A stretch of 64,000 bases of DNA from Halospeciosus flavus (GCF_029814175.1 NZ_CP122312.1:744001-808000); one strand, 5' to 3'; counted from the stretch's first letter, positions 17,467 through 26,232 are shown. A program made the numbers and translations. Notes: generated by a model not told the origin, from the sequence alone.

Positions 17467-19896
17467 TCAGTGGTCGGCCCAGAACGCCTCCAGTTGCGGC
17501 CCGAGGAACTCGGGCGTCATCCGGACGAACTCGGCCTGCTCTTCGGGAGCGAGGTACTCGTGGACGGAGTGGCGTGCGCCCTCGACGTAGCGGTTGCCGA
17601 CGAACACGCGGACGCCGACCTCGTCCTCGCCGCGGATGACCCGCCCGATAGCCTGCCGGGCGCGTCGGACCGCGGGGACGGTCAACGCGTACTCGAAGGC
17701 GTTCTCCTCGCCGAAGGCGTCGGCGTAGGCGCGGCGGACGGCGCGCACCCGGGGTGAGCCGACGTTCACGAGCGGGACCCCGACGACCGCACAGGCCGCG
17801 AGTTTGTCGCCATCGTAGTCGACGCCCTCGGTGAGGGTCCCGCGCGTGCTCGTGACGAGGACTTTCTCGCCGCCCGCGAAGAACGACTGCTTGAGGTCCT
17901 CGGTGTCCTCGTCGCTTGAACTCTCGTCGACGAGGACGGGTTTGTCGACGACGTCTTCGAGGTAGTCGGCGGCCCACTCGGCCTCGCGGTAGTTCGGCAT
18001 ACAGACGAGGATGTTCCCGGGGGTGCGTGCGACGGTCCGGAGGACGTGTCTGTACTCGTCGCGGGTCCGGGTGTCCTCGTCGACTCCCCCGCGGTTGTGG
18101 CGGGTGTAGGCCGTCGCGTCGACGGTGAAGCTCGCGCGGTTCTCTTCGGGGAACGGGAGGTCGTAGGTCCGCTCTTCGACCGGTCGGGGGACTTCCTCTT
18201 CGGTCCCGTCGTCGCCGTCGGCGAGTCGGTCGAGACCGACGACCTCCTCGAAGACGTCGATGGGTTCGAGCGTCGCGCTCATCAACACGCCACCACCGAG
18301 TTCGCCGAGGATGTCGCCGATTCGGTCGCCGGGCATGCAGTTGTACATGAGGAGACCGGGTGCGTAGGCGGCGCGCCAGGGGTGATCGGGGTGGGTCTCC
18401 CCGCTCACGCCGCCCGAGTACTCCAGTTCGAGTTCGCGGAAGTAGCCCGCGTGGTCGCGTTCCCACCAGCGGGTGAGCGTGATACCCACCGGTCCACAGA
18501 CGGTCTGCCGGTCGGTCTCTTCGCCCTCCGCGTCGTCGAGCGTGTTCGAGACGGCCGTACCGACGGTCGCGAGCGACCGCCACACGTCGCCCGTGTACCC
18601 CTCGCGTTCGGCCCAGCGAGTGAGTTCGTCGGGTTCGGTCCGCTCGGGGTCGCGCAGGGGAACTTCGAGGTCGCGTTCGGGGAGGTCGCGCGGGTCGGTC
18701 GTGCCGAACTCCGTCCGCAGGAACTCCGCGGTGCGTTCGTCCACCCAGTCGGCGAGGGCGTCGAGGAATTCGCGGGCGTCTTCGACGGCGTCGAGACTCG
18801 CCCCGTAACTCTGGAGGCGTTCGGCGATCTCCTCGCGGTTGTCCTCGGACTGGCGGGCGGCCTGGAGGAGTTGGCCGAAGTCGTTGGCCGCGCGGACGAG
18901 CGACTGGCGGCCGACGCGGTCGGAGAGCAGGTCGCGGACGCGCTCTTCCATGCGGTGGGCCTCGTCGACGACGACGAACGTCTGCTCGTCGAGCAGTCCG
19001 TCGAGGAGGGGCCGCGAGTTCGGGTCGAAGAGGTGGTTGTAGTTGCCGATTATCACGTCCGCGGCGTCGAGGAGGACGCTCTGGACGCGGTGGGGGCAGG
19101 TGCCACGCTCGACGGAGGCGGGGAGGAGTTCCGAGACCGTCACCACGCCGTCCTCGCCCGCCGAGAAGTCGATGGGCGACCCCTTGTTCCGACCGTACCA
19201 GTCGGCCTCGAAGGGGCAGTAGAGCGTCTCGCCCTGCCCCGAGAGTTCGTCGGGGGCGGTTGGCTGGTGGCGGACGTAGGGCGACTCGGCGTCTGCGGTG
19301 TCGAGTCCGTCGTCCGTGATACGGGCGTCCGAGTCGCGGCGGGCGTGCCGGGCGAGTTCGCGGCCCTGTACGGGGTCCCACCACGCTTCGTCGAGCGCGC
19401 CGTCGGGTCGGAGCTTCGAGAGTTCGTCTGCGTCTTGGCCGTCGAAGGTCTGTTGGTCGCCGTCGTCGCGGACGAGATTCGCCGTCGACTCGCGGAGGTC
19501 CTCGCAGCGCTCGTGGGTCGAGACTTCCCGCGGGAAGACGTCCTCGCGGGCGTAGGGGCAGAGGTCGCGCTTGCCGACGAGCGCGACGCCGTCGAGCGGG
19601 TCGTCGAGTCCGCGGTTCATCGCCCGCAGGTCGTCGACGAACTGGCGGAGTTGCTGTTTGACCGGCGTGACGACGAGGATGCGTTCGTACTGGGACGACC
19701 CGCGGACGAGCGTCGCGCCCGCCGTGAGGGCGGCCATCGTCTTGCCCGTGCCGCAGGGTCCCTCCATCGCGAGGAAGCCGCGTCGCTCCCCGACGTCGAG
19801 GGCGGTCTCGATGGCGTCGGCCTGGTTCTCGTACGGTTCTTCGAACGCGAAGAACTCCTCCCAGTCCGCCGCCGACTGCTCGCAGGCGTCCGGCAT
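17467..19896 (-). CDS. XPD/Rad3-type superfamily 2 DNA helicase
   Basis: An 809-residue ATP-dependent 5'-3' DNA helicase of the XPD/DinG group, probably acting in repair. Walker A MEGPCGTGKTMAAL is near residues 44-57; the DEAH box VVDEAHRMEE is near residue 310. Four cysteines between them (in RDLCPYA, HERCEDL, LYCPFEA and GTCPHRV) fit the XPD iron-sulfur cluster. The C-terminal helicase motifs include LVTSTRGTLTEGVDYDGDKL and RRARQAIGRVIRGEDEVG, matching motifs V and VI. It is longer than classic archaeal XPD (about 550-650), as are other haloarchaeal versions with an inserted segment around residues 330-520. Confidence 0.9.
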   Translation of the reverse strand: MPDACEQSAADWEEFFAFEEPYENQADAIETALDVGERRGFLAMEGPCGTGKTMAALTAGATLVRGSSQYERILVVTPVKQQLRQFVDDLRAMNRGLDDPLDGVALVGKRDLCPYAREDVFPREVSTHERCEDLRESTANLVRDDGDQQTFDGQDADELSKLRPDGALDEAWWDPVQGRELARHARRDSDARITDDGLDTADAESPYVRHQPTAPDELSGQGETLYCPFEADWYGRNKGSPIDFSAGEDGVVTVSELLPASVERGTCPHRVQSVLLDAADVIIGNYNHLFDPNSRPLLDGLLDEQTFVVVDEAHRMEERVRDLLSDRVGRQSLVRAANDFGQLLQAARQSEDNREEIAERLQSYGASLDAVEDAREFLDALADWVDERTAEFLRTEFGTTDPRDLPERDLEVPLRDPERTEPDELTRWAEREGYTGDVWRSLATVGTAVSNTLDDAEGEETDRQTVCGPVGITLTRWWERDHAGYFRELELEYSGGVSGETHPDHPWRAAYAPGLLMYNCMPGDRIGDILGELGGGVLMSATLEPIDVFEEVVGLDRLADGDDGTEEEVPRPVEERTYDLPFPEENRASFTVDATAYTRHNRGGVDEDTRTRDEYRHVLRTVARTPGNILVCMPNYREAEWAADYLEDVVDKPVLVDESSSDEDTEDLKQSFFAGGEKVLVTSTRGTLTEGVDYDGDKLAACAVVGVPLVNVGSPRVRAVRRAYADAFGEENAFEYALTVPAVRRARQAIGRVIRGEDEVGVRVFVGNRYVEGARHSVHEYLAPEEQAEFVRMTPEFLGPQLEAFWADH

Positions 19897-19944
19897 TCGT
19901 AGAGAGTGATGAGGTCGTCCTCACCTAAGAACCCGCGGATTCGA

Positions 19945-20100
19945 CGAGATTCTCACTCACTCCCTTCGGTCGTTCGTTCCGAATCTCGAAGAGGCGAGCG
20001 GGAGGAGCGAACGCGACGACACGCGAGCAGCGAGAATCTCGGGAAGGCGAACGGGGAGCGAACGCGACCCGTGAGCAGCGGGAATCTCGAAGAGGCGAGT
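19945..20100. repeat. GAGATTCTC hairpin followed by degenerate tandem repeat
   Basis: From 19945 to 19988 an inverted repeat begins GAGATTCTCACTC and ends GAATCTC. It runs into about 2.4 tandem copies of a 48-53 nt unit that starts GAATCTCG and contains AGCGAACGCGAC and GAGCAGCG (19981-20033, 20034-20081, 20082-20100). A related hairpin lies at 45874-45910. This fills most of the 244-nt gap between the helicase and the next gene. Confidence 0.6.
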
Positions 20101-20140
20101 CGGCCACCACAGCCAACTGTCGACGCTCCGAAAACGGAAC

Positions 20141-20491
20141 GTGACACACGTTCCCGAAGACGAGTTCGCCGAGTCGGTACAGACGTGGTTGGAGAGTGAG
20201 TTCGGTTCCGACGACGTCGAACAGAACTACGTCCTCGACGAGACGAGTCGGGAAGTCGACTTCCTCGCGAACGGGCCCGTCGCGACGTGGGCCATCGAGG
20301 TGGAGAACGACGCCGAGAGTCTCATCAAGGGAACGGGGCAGACGACGCTCTACGCCGCCCACGACCCGGAGTACCGCCCGGCCGTCGTCGTCCCTGCGGG
20401 ACACGTCGAGGAACCGGAGCGAACGCTCGTCGCCGAACACCTCGCGGTCGTCGAGTTCGACGCCGAAGAAGGGAAACCGGTCAACGAGTAG
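20141..20491 (+). CDS. Hypothetical protein with possible PD-(D/E)XK-like core
   Basis: A 116-residue protein starting at GTG 20141. I do not recognise the family. The central segment REVDFLANGPVATWAIEVEN has the spacing of a restriction-endonuclease-like core, an Asp followed about 12 residues later by ExE, but the catalytic lysine is not evident. The N-terminal helix DEFAESVQTWLESEFGSDDV and TLYAAHDPEYRPAVVVP would fit such a small alpha/beta fold. Its 3' end overlaps the convergent DUF5784-like gene by 11 nt. Function is not assigned. Confidence 0.65.
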   Translation: MTHVPEDEFAESVQTWLESEFGSDDVEQNYVLDETSREVDFLANGPVATWAIEVENDAESLIKGTGQTTLYAAHDPEYRPAVVVPAGHVEEPERTLVAEHLAVVEFDAEEGKPVNE

Positions 20492-21509
20492 CCGTCGTAC
20501 TCACGTCCGCGAAGGAGTCGGGGAGGTCGACCGGGACGCTCCCCTTCGTGTACCCCTCGACGTGCCCGCTCGGGCGGACGCGGTAGACGACGGCGGGGTG
20601 GTGACCGACGTCCGGTCGTTCGCCGCGGACGGCCGCCCAGTCGTCGTCGACGAAACTCGAACAGTCGACGAATAGGGTGGCCCCGCCGCCGTGTTTCTCC
20701 AGTTGGCCCTCGGCCTTCGTCGCGGCCGTCTCGCGGACCGCCGCGGTCGGTGTGTTCGCGTTCCGCCGGGCAGGTGGACTCGGCCGCGTCACTTCGACGA
20801 GGCTCACCTCGCCGTCGCGTTCGACGCGGAAGTCCAGCGAGTGGCCGGTCGAGACCTCGTGTTCGGGGTCGAGGTCGTAGCCGGCATCGACGAGGAGTCG
20901 CACTGCGTTGAGTTCGGCCATCGCCGCGCGCATCCGCACGAGGTCGACGTGGTCGGGCGTCCCGAGTTTGCCCGCCGTCTCGTGGCGGTCGTCGTCGAGG
21001 ACGCCGGTCGAGAGGACGTCCTCGTAGAACTGGAGAGCCTCGTCGCGGGCGGCGTCGGGGAAGCCCGCCGCGTGGTCGCGGAAGAACGTTCGCGTGCTCT
21101 CGCGGCCGTCCTTCGAGAGGAAGACCGGGAGGAAGAACCACGCGAGGTGGTCGTAGGGTTCGAGCCACGGTTCCTCCTCGCGGAGTTGGGCGAGCAGTTC
21201 GCGTTGGGCCCACCGCGCGACGGGGTAGGGTACCTCGTCGAAGCCGTACTTGTCGGTGCGCCAGAGCGTCTGCGGGGTCTCGGTGTTGCCGAGCCAGTAG
21301 CCGCCGTCGCCGTCGCTCGCCCAACAGAAGAGCGCGACGTCGCCGTTGTCCATCTCGAAGCGCCGCGCCTCGTAGCCCGACGGCTGCTCGAACCACGGCC
21401 GGCGCATCGTCGCGCCGATGTTGGCGTCGAGATCGGCGTAGAGCGCCGAGCGGACGCGCCCGACGTTCCACCCGCCGATCGCCCGGCGGAAACGAAGAGG
21501 TTTCGCCAC
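20481..21509 (-). CDS. DUF5784-like haloarchaeal protein
   Basis: A 342-residue conserved haloarchaeal protein, probably the DUF5784 family (from memory). It starts at GTG 21509 with MAKPLRFRRAIGGWNVGRV. The N-terminal half is rich in aromatic residues (WFEQPSGYEARRFEMDNGDV, DHLAWFFLPVFLSKDGRES). The second half has STGHSLDFRVERDGEVSLVE, whose D-x(n)-ExV pattern resembles a nuclease-fold core without an obvious lysine. No transmembrane segments. Function unknown. Confidence 0.65.
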   Translation of the reverse strand: MAKPLRFRRAIGGWNVGRVRSALYADLDANIGATMRRPWFEQPSGYEARRFEMDNGDVALFCWASDGDGGYWLGNTETPQTLWRTDKYGFDEVPYPVARWAQRELLAQLREEEPWLEPYDHLAWFFLPVFLSKDGRESTRTFFRDHAAGFPDAARDEALQFYEDVLSTGVLDDDRHETAGKLGTPDHVDLVRMRAAMAELNAVRLLVDAGYDLDPEHEVSTGHSLDFRVERDGEVSLVEVTRPSPPARRNANTPTAAVRETAATKAEGQLEKHGGGATLFVDCSSFVDDDWAAVRGERPDVGHHPAVVYRVRPSGHVEGYTKGSVPVDLPDSFADVSTTATR

Positions 21510-21561
21510 AGCGGAGGTAGGTCGTGCCTACGTTTATCCTTTCCGCGCGCCACCTCCCGAT

Positions 21562-21816
21562 ATGAACGACGCGAACGACGAGACGGAGGGCCGCTACCAG
21601 GTACTCGACCTCCAGACGGGCGAGGTAGTCGGCGAGACGGAGACGCGACCGCCACTCCTCGACGCCGAGTCCCAGGAACTCGTCGCGGGGGTCCTCCACT
21701 CCATCGTCGAGGAGATGGGTGAGGACCTCCCCGACTGGGAGCGGGCGGCCTACGAGCGCGCGCTCGACGAACTCGTCTACGAGGAACCGGCCGAGGACTC
21801 GACGGAGACTACTTGA
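21562..21816 (+). CDS. Hypothetical acidic protein
   Basis: An 84-residue acidic protein: an N-terminal MNDANDETEGRYQVLDLQTG, then a helical ESQELVAGVLHSIVEEMGED and ERAAYERALDELVYEEPAED. No domain recognised. It diverges from the DUF5784-like gene with 52 nt between starts. Acidic composition and third-position GC match true genes in the window, so it is probably real. Confidence 0.6.
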   Translation: MNDANDETEGRYQVLDLQTGEVVGETETRPPLLDAESQELVAGVLHSIVEEMGEDLPDWERAAYERALDELVYEEPAEDSTETT

Positions 21817-22059
21817 ACACCCTGGCCTTCGACCCCGGGGTTCTATGCATCCACGACACTGTAGTTCGACTGCATCGCTCACCGAGCGGTGCGGGGTACG
21901 GGGGAGAGTGCTGCCGGAACTAGCTGGTATCGGCTACTCGTTCGGCACACGGCTTGGGGGAGTCACGCACTCGTCTCCCGAGACCTCTTCTAACGACAGT
22001 GTCCCGACAGGTTCGGCGCTCCGATAGATATTTGTCACACGAGTATAGTTTGACACTCG

Positions 22060-22395
22060 ATGTCGTCCGACGACGCGCCGACCGGCCTGCTCGACCTCTA
22101 TCGACGACCGCTGGCGGCCCCGCTCGCGACGCTCGTCGCGACCGCGATTCTCGTCGCGTTCGCCCACCAGGCGTTCGTCCTCGCCGGACAGGTCGGTCCG
22201 CTCGGGTACGTGGTCATCAGCGTGACTGCGGCCGTCGCCTACGCCGTCGCGAAGTGCGGGTGGGCCGTCGAGAATTCCATAGTTCGCGCGGCGCAGGATC
22301 CGTATCGCTACGACGCGGCGTCGTTCGACCGCGACACAACGGGTACCGACGCCGACGACGCCACTCACCGACGGCCGTCCGAGACGAGACGGTAG
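22060..22395 (+). CDS. Small two-helix membrane protein
   Basis: A 111-residue protein with two likely transmembrane helices: PLATLVATAILVAFAHQAFV and GPLGYVVISVTAAVAYAVAK, then a polar Asp/Thr-rich tail. A TATA-like agatatttg at 22025-22033 is about 30 nt before the ATG, fitting a leaderless message. No family recognised. The gap before it (21817-22059) shows no gene. Confidence 0.6.
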   Translation: MSSDDAPTGLLDLYRRPLAAPLATLVATAILVAFAHQAFVLAGQVGPLGYVVISVTAAVAYAVAKCGWAVENSIVRAAQDPYRYDAASFDRDTTGTDADDATHRRPSETRR

Positions 22396-22457
22396 GTGCC
22401 AGCAGCGGAGTTCGAACGCCGTCGCCGTCACTCCTCGCTGTGGTTCGCCGCAGAACG

Positions 22458-22531
22458 AGCCAGAGATGGGATTTGAACCCATGGATTCTCGATTACAAGT
22501 CGAGCGCTTGAACCACCCAAGCTCCTCTGGC
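22458..22531 (-). tRNA. tRNA-Thr (anticodon TGT)
   Basis: Minus strand: acceptor GCCAGAG pairs with CTCTGGC, discriminator T. The anticodon arm CTCGA-CTTGTAA-TCGAG gives anticodon TGT, reading ACA threonine codons. The T-arm is ATGGG-TTCAAAT-CCCAT. No intron; CCA not encoded. It sits 11 nt from the GNAT gene's 3' end. Confidence 0.95.
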
Positions 22532-22542
22532 CCACCTCCGCC

Positions 22543-23061
22543 TTATCCGTCCTCCTTTGAGTGAGTATCGTTTTTCGAATCGACGTCGCGTTCCATGACG
22601 ACCCGCTGTGCCTCGTACCCCCGCGACTCGTAGAGGTCTCGCGCCCGGACGTTCGACGCCATCACCGACAGCGACACGACGTCCGCACCGCGCGCTGCGA
22701 GCGTCGACTCGGCCTCGTCGAGGAGTGCCGACCCCACACCCGCCCCGCGATAGGCAGGTCCGACGTAGACGTTGTCGACGACGCCGCGGGTCACGTCCTG
22801 TTCGTAGAGACCGGTCTCGACGTGGAACATCACGAATCCCGCGACGACGCCGCCGACGCGCGCGACGAGGAGTTTGTCCGTGGCGACGTACTGCGAGAGG
22901 ACGTCGCGGGCCGTCTCGCGGTTCTCCTCCGGCAGGAGGTGCGTCCCGTGTTCGCGCTGGTCGGCGACGAGGGTGACCCACTGGTCGACGACCGTGTCGA
23001 GATCGTCCATCTCGGCTCGCTCGACGCGTGGCCGTCGAGCGTCGTCTCTCGGTCCGGTCAC
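22543..23061 (-). CDS. GNAT family N-acetyltransferase
   Basis: A 172-residue acetyl-CoA-dependent transferase. The beta1 strand is PRVERAEMDDLDTVVDQW; the acetyl-CoA pyrophosphate loop is VYVGPAYRGAGVGSALLDEA; the late SLSVMASNVRARDLYESRGY is the usual GNAT end. GTG at 23061 is chosen because it overlaps the pgk stop by 4 nt (GTGA) and restores beta1; ATG 23010 would cut it. Substrate unknown; coupling to pgk may only be transcriptional. Confidence 0.85.
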   Translation of the reverse strand: MTGPRDDARRPRVERAEMDDLDTVVDQWVTLVADQREHGTHLLPEENRETARDVLSQYVATDKLLVARVGGVVAGFVMFHVETGLYEQDVTRGVVDNVYVGPAYRGAGVGSALLDEAESTLAARGADVVSLSVMASNVRARDLYESRGYEAQRVVMERDVDSKNDTHSKEDG

Positions 23062-24260
23062 TGGTCGAGCGCACGGACGGCGGCGAGTTCCTCGCCGGTG
23101 AGCAGTCGGAGGGCGGCACCGCCACCGGTGCTCACGTGGTCGAAGCCGGTCAGGTCGAAGCGGCGGATGGCCGAGGCGGTGTCGCCCCCGCCGACGATAC
23201 TGTATGCATCGGCCGCCGCGACGCCCGCGAAGAGGTCGCGCGTCCCGTCGGCGAACGTCTCGTCCTCGAAGACGCCGGCCGGGCCGTTCAGGACGACCGT
23301 CCCGGCGGACGCGAGTTCGGCGACGTACGTCTCCACGGTGTCCGGGCCGATGTCCATGACCGCCTCGTCGGACGCGGGCGGGAATTCGTCGAGTGCCAGG
23401 ACGTGACGGTGGCCGTCGCGCTCGACCGCGACGTCGGTCGGCACGCGGATGCGGTCGCCGTACCGGTCGAGGAGGTCGGCCGCTCGGTCGATCTCTTCCC
23501 AATAGCCCTGCTGGCGGACGAAGTCGGCGCTCGCCTCGCCGAGGTCGTGGCCGGCGGCGAGGAGGAAGACGTTCGCGACGACGCCGGTGGTGAGGACGAC
23601 GTCGCCGAGGCCGCTCTCGAGGGCGTGCTGGGCGACGGTGACGGAGTCGGGGACCTTCGCCCCGCCGACGACGTACGCCCGTGGTTCGGGCGTCTCGTCG
23701 ATACCACCGAGGACGTCGAGTTCCTGCTCCATGACGCGTCCGGCGTAGGCGGGCAGGCGGGCCGGGAAGCCGACGAGCGACGGCTGTGAGCGGTGGGCGG
23801 CCGCGAAGGCGTCGTTGACGTAGGCGTCGAGGACCGACGCGAGTCCGTCGACGAGGAACGTCTCGGCGGCGCGCTCGGGGTCGAACTCCATGTACTCCTC
23901 GCTGTAGAAACGCGTGTTCTCCAGGACGACCACCTCGCCGGGGTCGAGTGCCTCGACGGCGGCGCGCGCCTCGGCCGAGAACGTCGCGTCGCAGTAGTCG
24001 ACGGGCGCGTCCAGCAACTCGTCGAGGCGCTCGGCGTGGGGTTCGAGCCGGCCGAACTCGTCGCCGCCCGGCCGGCCCTGGTGGGCCAGGACGGCCACTC
24101 GGGCGCCCCGATTCGCGAGCTCGGTCAACGTCTCGACGTGTGCGTGCAGGCGCGCGTCGTCGGCCAGCCCGCCCGACTCGTCGAGCGGGCTGTTGATGTC
24201 TACTCGAACGCCGACCGCGTCGCCGTCGACCGCCGCGTCGTCGAGAGTCCGTATCGCCAT
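23058..24260 (-). CDS. pgk: Phosphoglycerate kinase
   Basis: Transfers phosphate from 1,3-bisphosphoglycerate to ADP in glycolysis, or the reverse in gluconeogenesis. The 400-residue protein shows VGVRVDINSPLD near residue 20, RVAVLAHQGRPGGDEFGRL near 55-75, GGAKVPDS in the nucleotide domain, TVVLNGPAGVFEDE, and the C-terminal GGGDTASAI with VSTGGGAAL. Haloarchaeal features include QGRPG in place of the bacterial SHLGRP. It is followed by the GNAT gene with a 4-nt overlap. Confidence 0.95.
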   Translation of the reverse strand: MAIRTLDDAAVDGDAVGVRVDINSPLDESGGLADDARLHAHVETLTELANRGARVAVLAHQGRPGGDEFGRLEPHAERLDELLDAPVDYCDATFSAEARAAVEALDPGEVVVLENTRFYSEEYMEFDPERAAETFLVDGLASVLDAYVNDAFAAAHRSQPSLVGFPARLPAYAGRVMEQELDVLGGIDETPEPRAYVVGGAKVPDSVTVAQHALESGLGDVVLTTGVVANVFLLAAGHDLGEASADFVRQQGYWEEIDRAADLLDRYGDRIRVPTDVAVERDGHRHVLALDEFPPASDEAVMDIGPDTVETYVAELASAGTVVLNGPAGVFEDETFADGTRDLFAGVAAADAYSIVGGGDTASAIRRFDLTGFDHVSTGGGAALRLLTGEELAAVRALDQ

Positions 24261-24371
24261 CGTCAGAACGTCCGAAACGCCCGCAGTTAGGCGTTTCTCT
24301 CCGCGTATTTACTCGGTCTCGAAGAAGATTCCTCGACTGTCCGTCGCGCTCGCGCCCGTATCGAAGGAAGT

Positions 24372-24379
24372 CTTATATA
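24372..24379 (+). promoter_or_regulatory. TATA-like box of the substrate-binding protein gene
   Basis: The sequence cttatata lies about 29 nt before the ATG at 24403. The good promoter and spacing indicate the rearranged gene downstream is expressed from its own start. Confidence 0.6.
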
Positions 24380-24402
24380 CCGACTACGTGCTCCAGAGAG
24401 TC

Positions 24403-25755
24403 ATGGTGTATGGTATCAACAGACGTAACTTCCTCAAGACGACGGGTGCCGCGGGCATCGCTGGCGTCGCGGGGTGTGCGAGTAGCTCCGACGGGACTGG
24501 TGACGGTGGCGGGACCACGACGGGCGGTGGGGGCGGCGGGGGCGGCGCGAGCGCTTCGGTGGAGGGGCTCGTCGTCATCGGCTACCCGGAATCGGGTATC
24601 CAACTCTTTCGCGACTACTACAGTCAGACGGACGGGAGCCACTCGATTCTGATTCCCGACGGTCTCCGCGACGGCGCGCTGCCGGCGCAGGTCGGCAACG
24701 ACATGACCAACGTCACCGGGACGGCCCCCGCCGCCGGCGGGCCGAACCAGCAGGCGTTCAGCGACCTCTTCCGCGAGGAGTACGGCGAGGCGCCGGGCGT
24801 GTTCACCTCCCAGTCGTTCGACTCCGCGGCCATCCTCGTCCTGGCGAACGCGGCCGCCGGTGCGAACGACGGGGCGGCCATCCGCGAGCAGATGCGCCGC
24901 ATCGCCAACCCCGGCGGGATGACCGTCGGCCCGCAGAACCTCATCGAGGGCGTCGAGGCCGCCGCGAACGGTGAAGACATCAACTACCAGGGTGCCTCCT
25001 CCGCGACCAACTTCGACGGGAACGGCGACCCCGCGTCCGCGGCGTACGCCATCTGGGAGTTCGACGGCGTCGACTCACAGTCCACGTCGACTGTCGAGAC
25101 GCAGTCGTTCTCCGGCGAGAACCCGGAGGGGAGCGGATCCGCGGCCGACAGCGCGCCGGGTGGGTCGGACCGGGAACTCTCGCTGGGCATCCTCCTCCCG
25201 GAGACCGGCGACCTCGCCTCGACGGGCGCGCCGATGATCCAGGCGTCGGAACTCCCGGCGAAACTCGTCAACGCGCAGAACCCGGCCGGTCTCTCGGTCA
25301 ATGCACAGGTCGAAGACACGCAGACCTCGCCGAGTGCCGGTGTCTCCGCCGCGCAGTCGCTCGTGAGCGCGGGCGTCCCCGCGGTGTGCGGGACCGCTTC
25401 CTCGGGCGTGAACGTCCCGGTCTGCCAGCAGGTGTTCATCCCGAACCAGGTGGTGGGGTGCTCGCCGTCCTCGACGGCACTGTCGGTGACCAACCTGGAG
25501 GACGACGACTACATCTTCCGGACCGCGCCTTCGGACCGCCTGCAGGGCCGCGTCATGGCGCAGGTCATGGCCGAACGCCTCGACGTCTCCACGGTGTCGA
25601 CGCTGTACGTCAACAACGACTACGGCCAGCAACTGTCGGATCGCTTCTCGGGCGTCTTCGAGAGGGAGTTCGACGGCGCGGTGAACGCACAGGTCGCGTT
25701 CAACATCGGGGAGTCGTCGTACTCCTCGGTCATCGAGCAGGCCCTGTCGGCGTAG
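24403..25755 (+). CDS. LivK-type substrate-binding lipoprotein with circularly permuted halves
   Basis: A 450-residue extracellular substrate-binding protein of the branched-chain amino acid ABC family. Residues 1-25 are a Tat signal with NRRNFLKTTG and lipobox AGVAGC (lipid Cys25), followed by a Gly-rich linker to about residue 52. Next comes what is normally the C-terminal half, starting GLVVIGYPESGIQLFRDYYS (55-74) through INYQGASSATNFDGNGDP and AIWEFDGVDSQ. A Ser/Gly linker (about 238-256) then leads into what is normally the N-terminal half, RELSLGILLPETGDLASTG from residue 257, TLYVNNDYGQQL, ending at SVIEQALSA and the stop. The reading frame is intact with its own promoter. A rearranged pseudogene or an assembly error is the alternative. 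Confidence 0.85.
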   Translation: MVYGINRRNFLKTTGAAGIAGVAGCASSSDGTGDGGGTTTGGGGGGGGASASVEGLVVIGYPESGIQLFRDYYSQTDGSHSILIPDGLRDGALPAQVGNDMTNVTGTAPAAGGPNQQAFSDLFREEYGEAPGVFTSQSFDSAAILVLANAAAGANDGAAIREQMRRIANPGGMTVGPQNLIEGVEAAANGEDINYQGASSATNFDGNGDPASAAYAIWEFDGVDSQSTSTVETQSFSGENPEGSGSAADSAPGGSDRELSLGILLPETGDLASTGAPMIQASELPAKLVNAQNPAGLSVNAQVEDTQTSPSAGVSAAQSLVSAGVPAVCGTASSGVNVPVCQQVFIPNQVVGCSPSSTALSVTNLEDDDYIFRTAPSDRLQGRVMAQVMAERLDVSTVSTLYVNNDYGQQLSDRFSGVFEREFDGAVNAQVAFNIGESSYSSVIEQALSA

Positions 25756-25863
25756 TCACTGCGACGATTCCTTTTTCACGCCACACGACACGAGCGCAGT
25801 CGCTCGTCGGCTGGAACGTATCTCACCCTCCGATGCAGCGCGGCCGCTGTGGGTCGTGACGTC

Positions 25864-25869
25864 TCAAAA
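25864..25869 (-). terminator. Oligo-T tract after cspA
   Basis: Minus-strand TTTTTT about 44 nt past the cspA stop codon. Archaeal transcription often ends at T-runs without a strong hairpin. In this GC-rich sequence such a run stands out. Confidence 0.4.
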
Positions 25870-25912
25870 AATCGAGTCGGATCGTGTCGCCGTGTGGCGA
25901 CGTGGGGACCGC

Positions 25913-26107
25913 TTATGCGCGAACGACGTTCGTCGCGCGCGGGCCTTTGGGGGAGTCCTCGATGTCGAATTCGAGCTCCTCTCCTTCTTCGAGGTCGGGA
26001 CCGCCAACGTCCTCCATGTGGACGAACACGTCGTCGTCCGCGTCCTCAGTCGAGATGAAACCGTAACCGCCAGTGTCGTTGAAGAAATCAACGTTTCCGC
26101 TCGCCAT
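25913..26107 (-). CDS. cspA: Cold-shock domain protein
   Basis: A 64-residue single-stranded nucleic-acid-binding protein with one OB-fold cold-shock domain. RNP1 reads GGYGFIS and RNP2 reads DVFVHM; the N-terminus MASGNVDFFND is typical of haloarchaeal CspA. After the stop on this strand a run of six T (plus-strand a's at 25864-25869) may end transcription. It lies between livF and the convergent substrate-binding protein but is probably an independent unit. Confidence 0.94.
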   Translation of the reverse strand: MASGNVDFFNDTGGYGFISTEDADDDVFVHMEDVGGPDLEEGEELEFDIEDSPKGPRATNVVRA

Positions 26108-26232
26108 TACAAACATACGTAGGGTGAGTGCACGGATAAGGGTGTCGAGCGTCGAGTTACCACGGACGCCGGTGGTCGACGCGGACGGTGTAGCCCGGGC
26201 CGGCACGGACCTGTGTCCGACCTGCCGACTCC

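Noticed and set aside
19897..20140. Mobile element ends in the repeat-rich gap after the helicase gene
   Set aside because: No transposase, no target-site duplication and no matching terminal inverted repeats were seen; the repeats are short and tandem.
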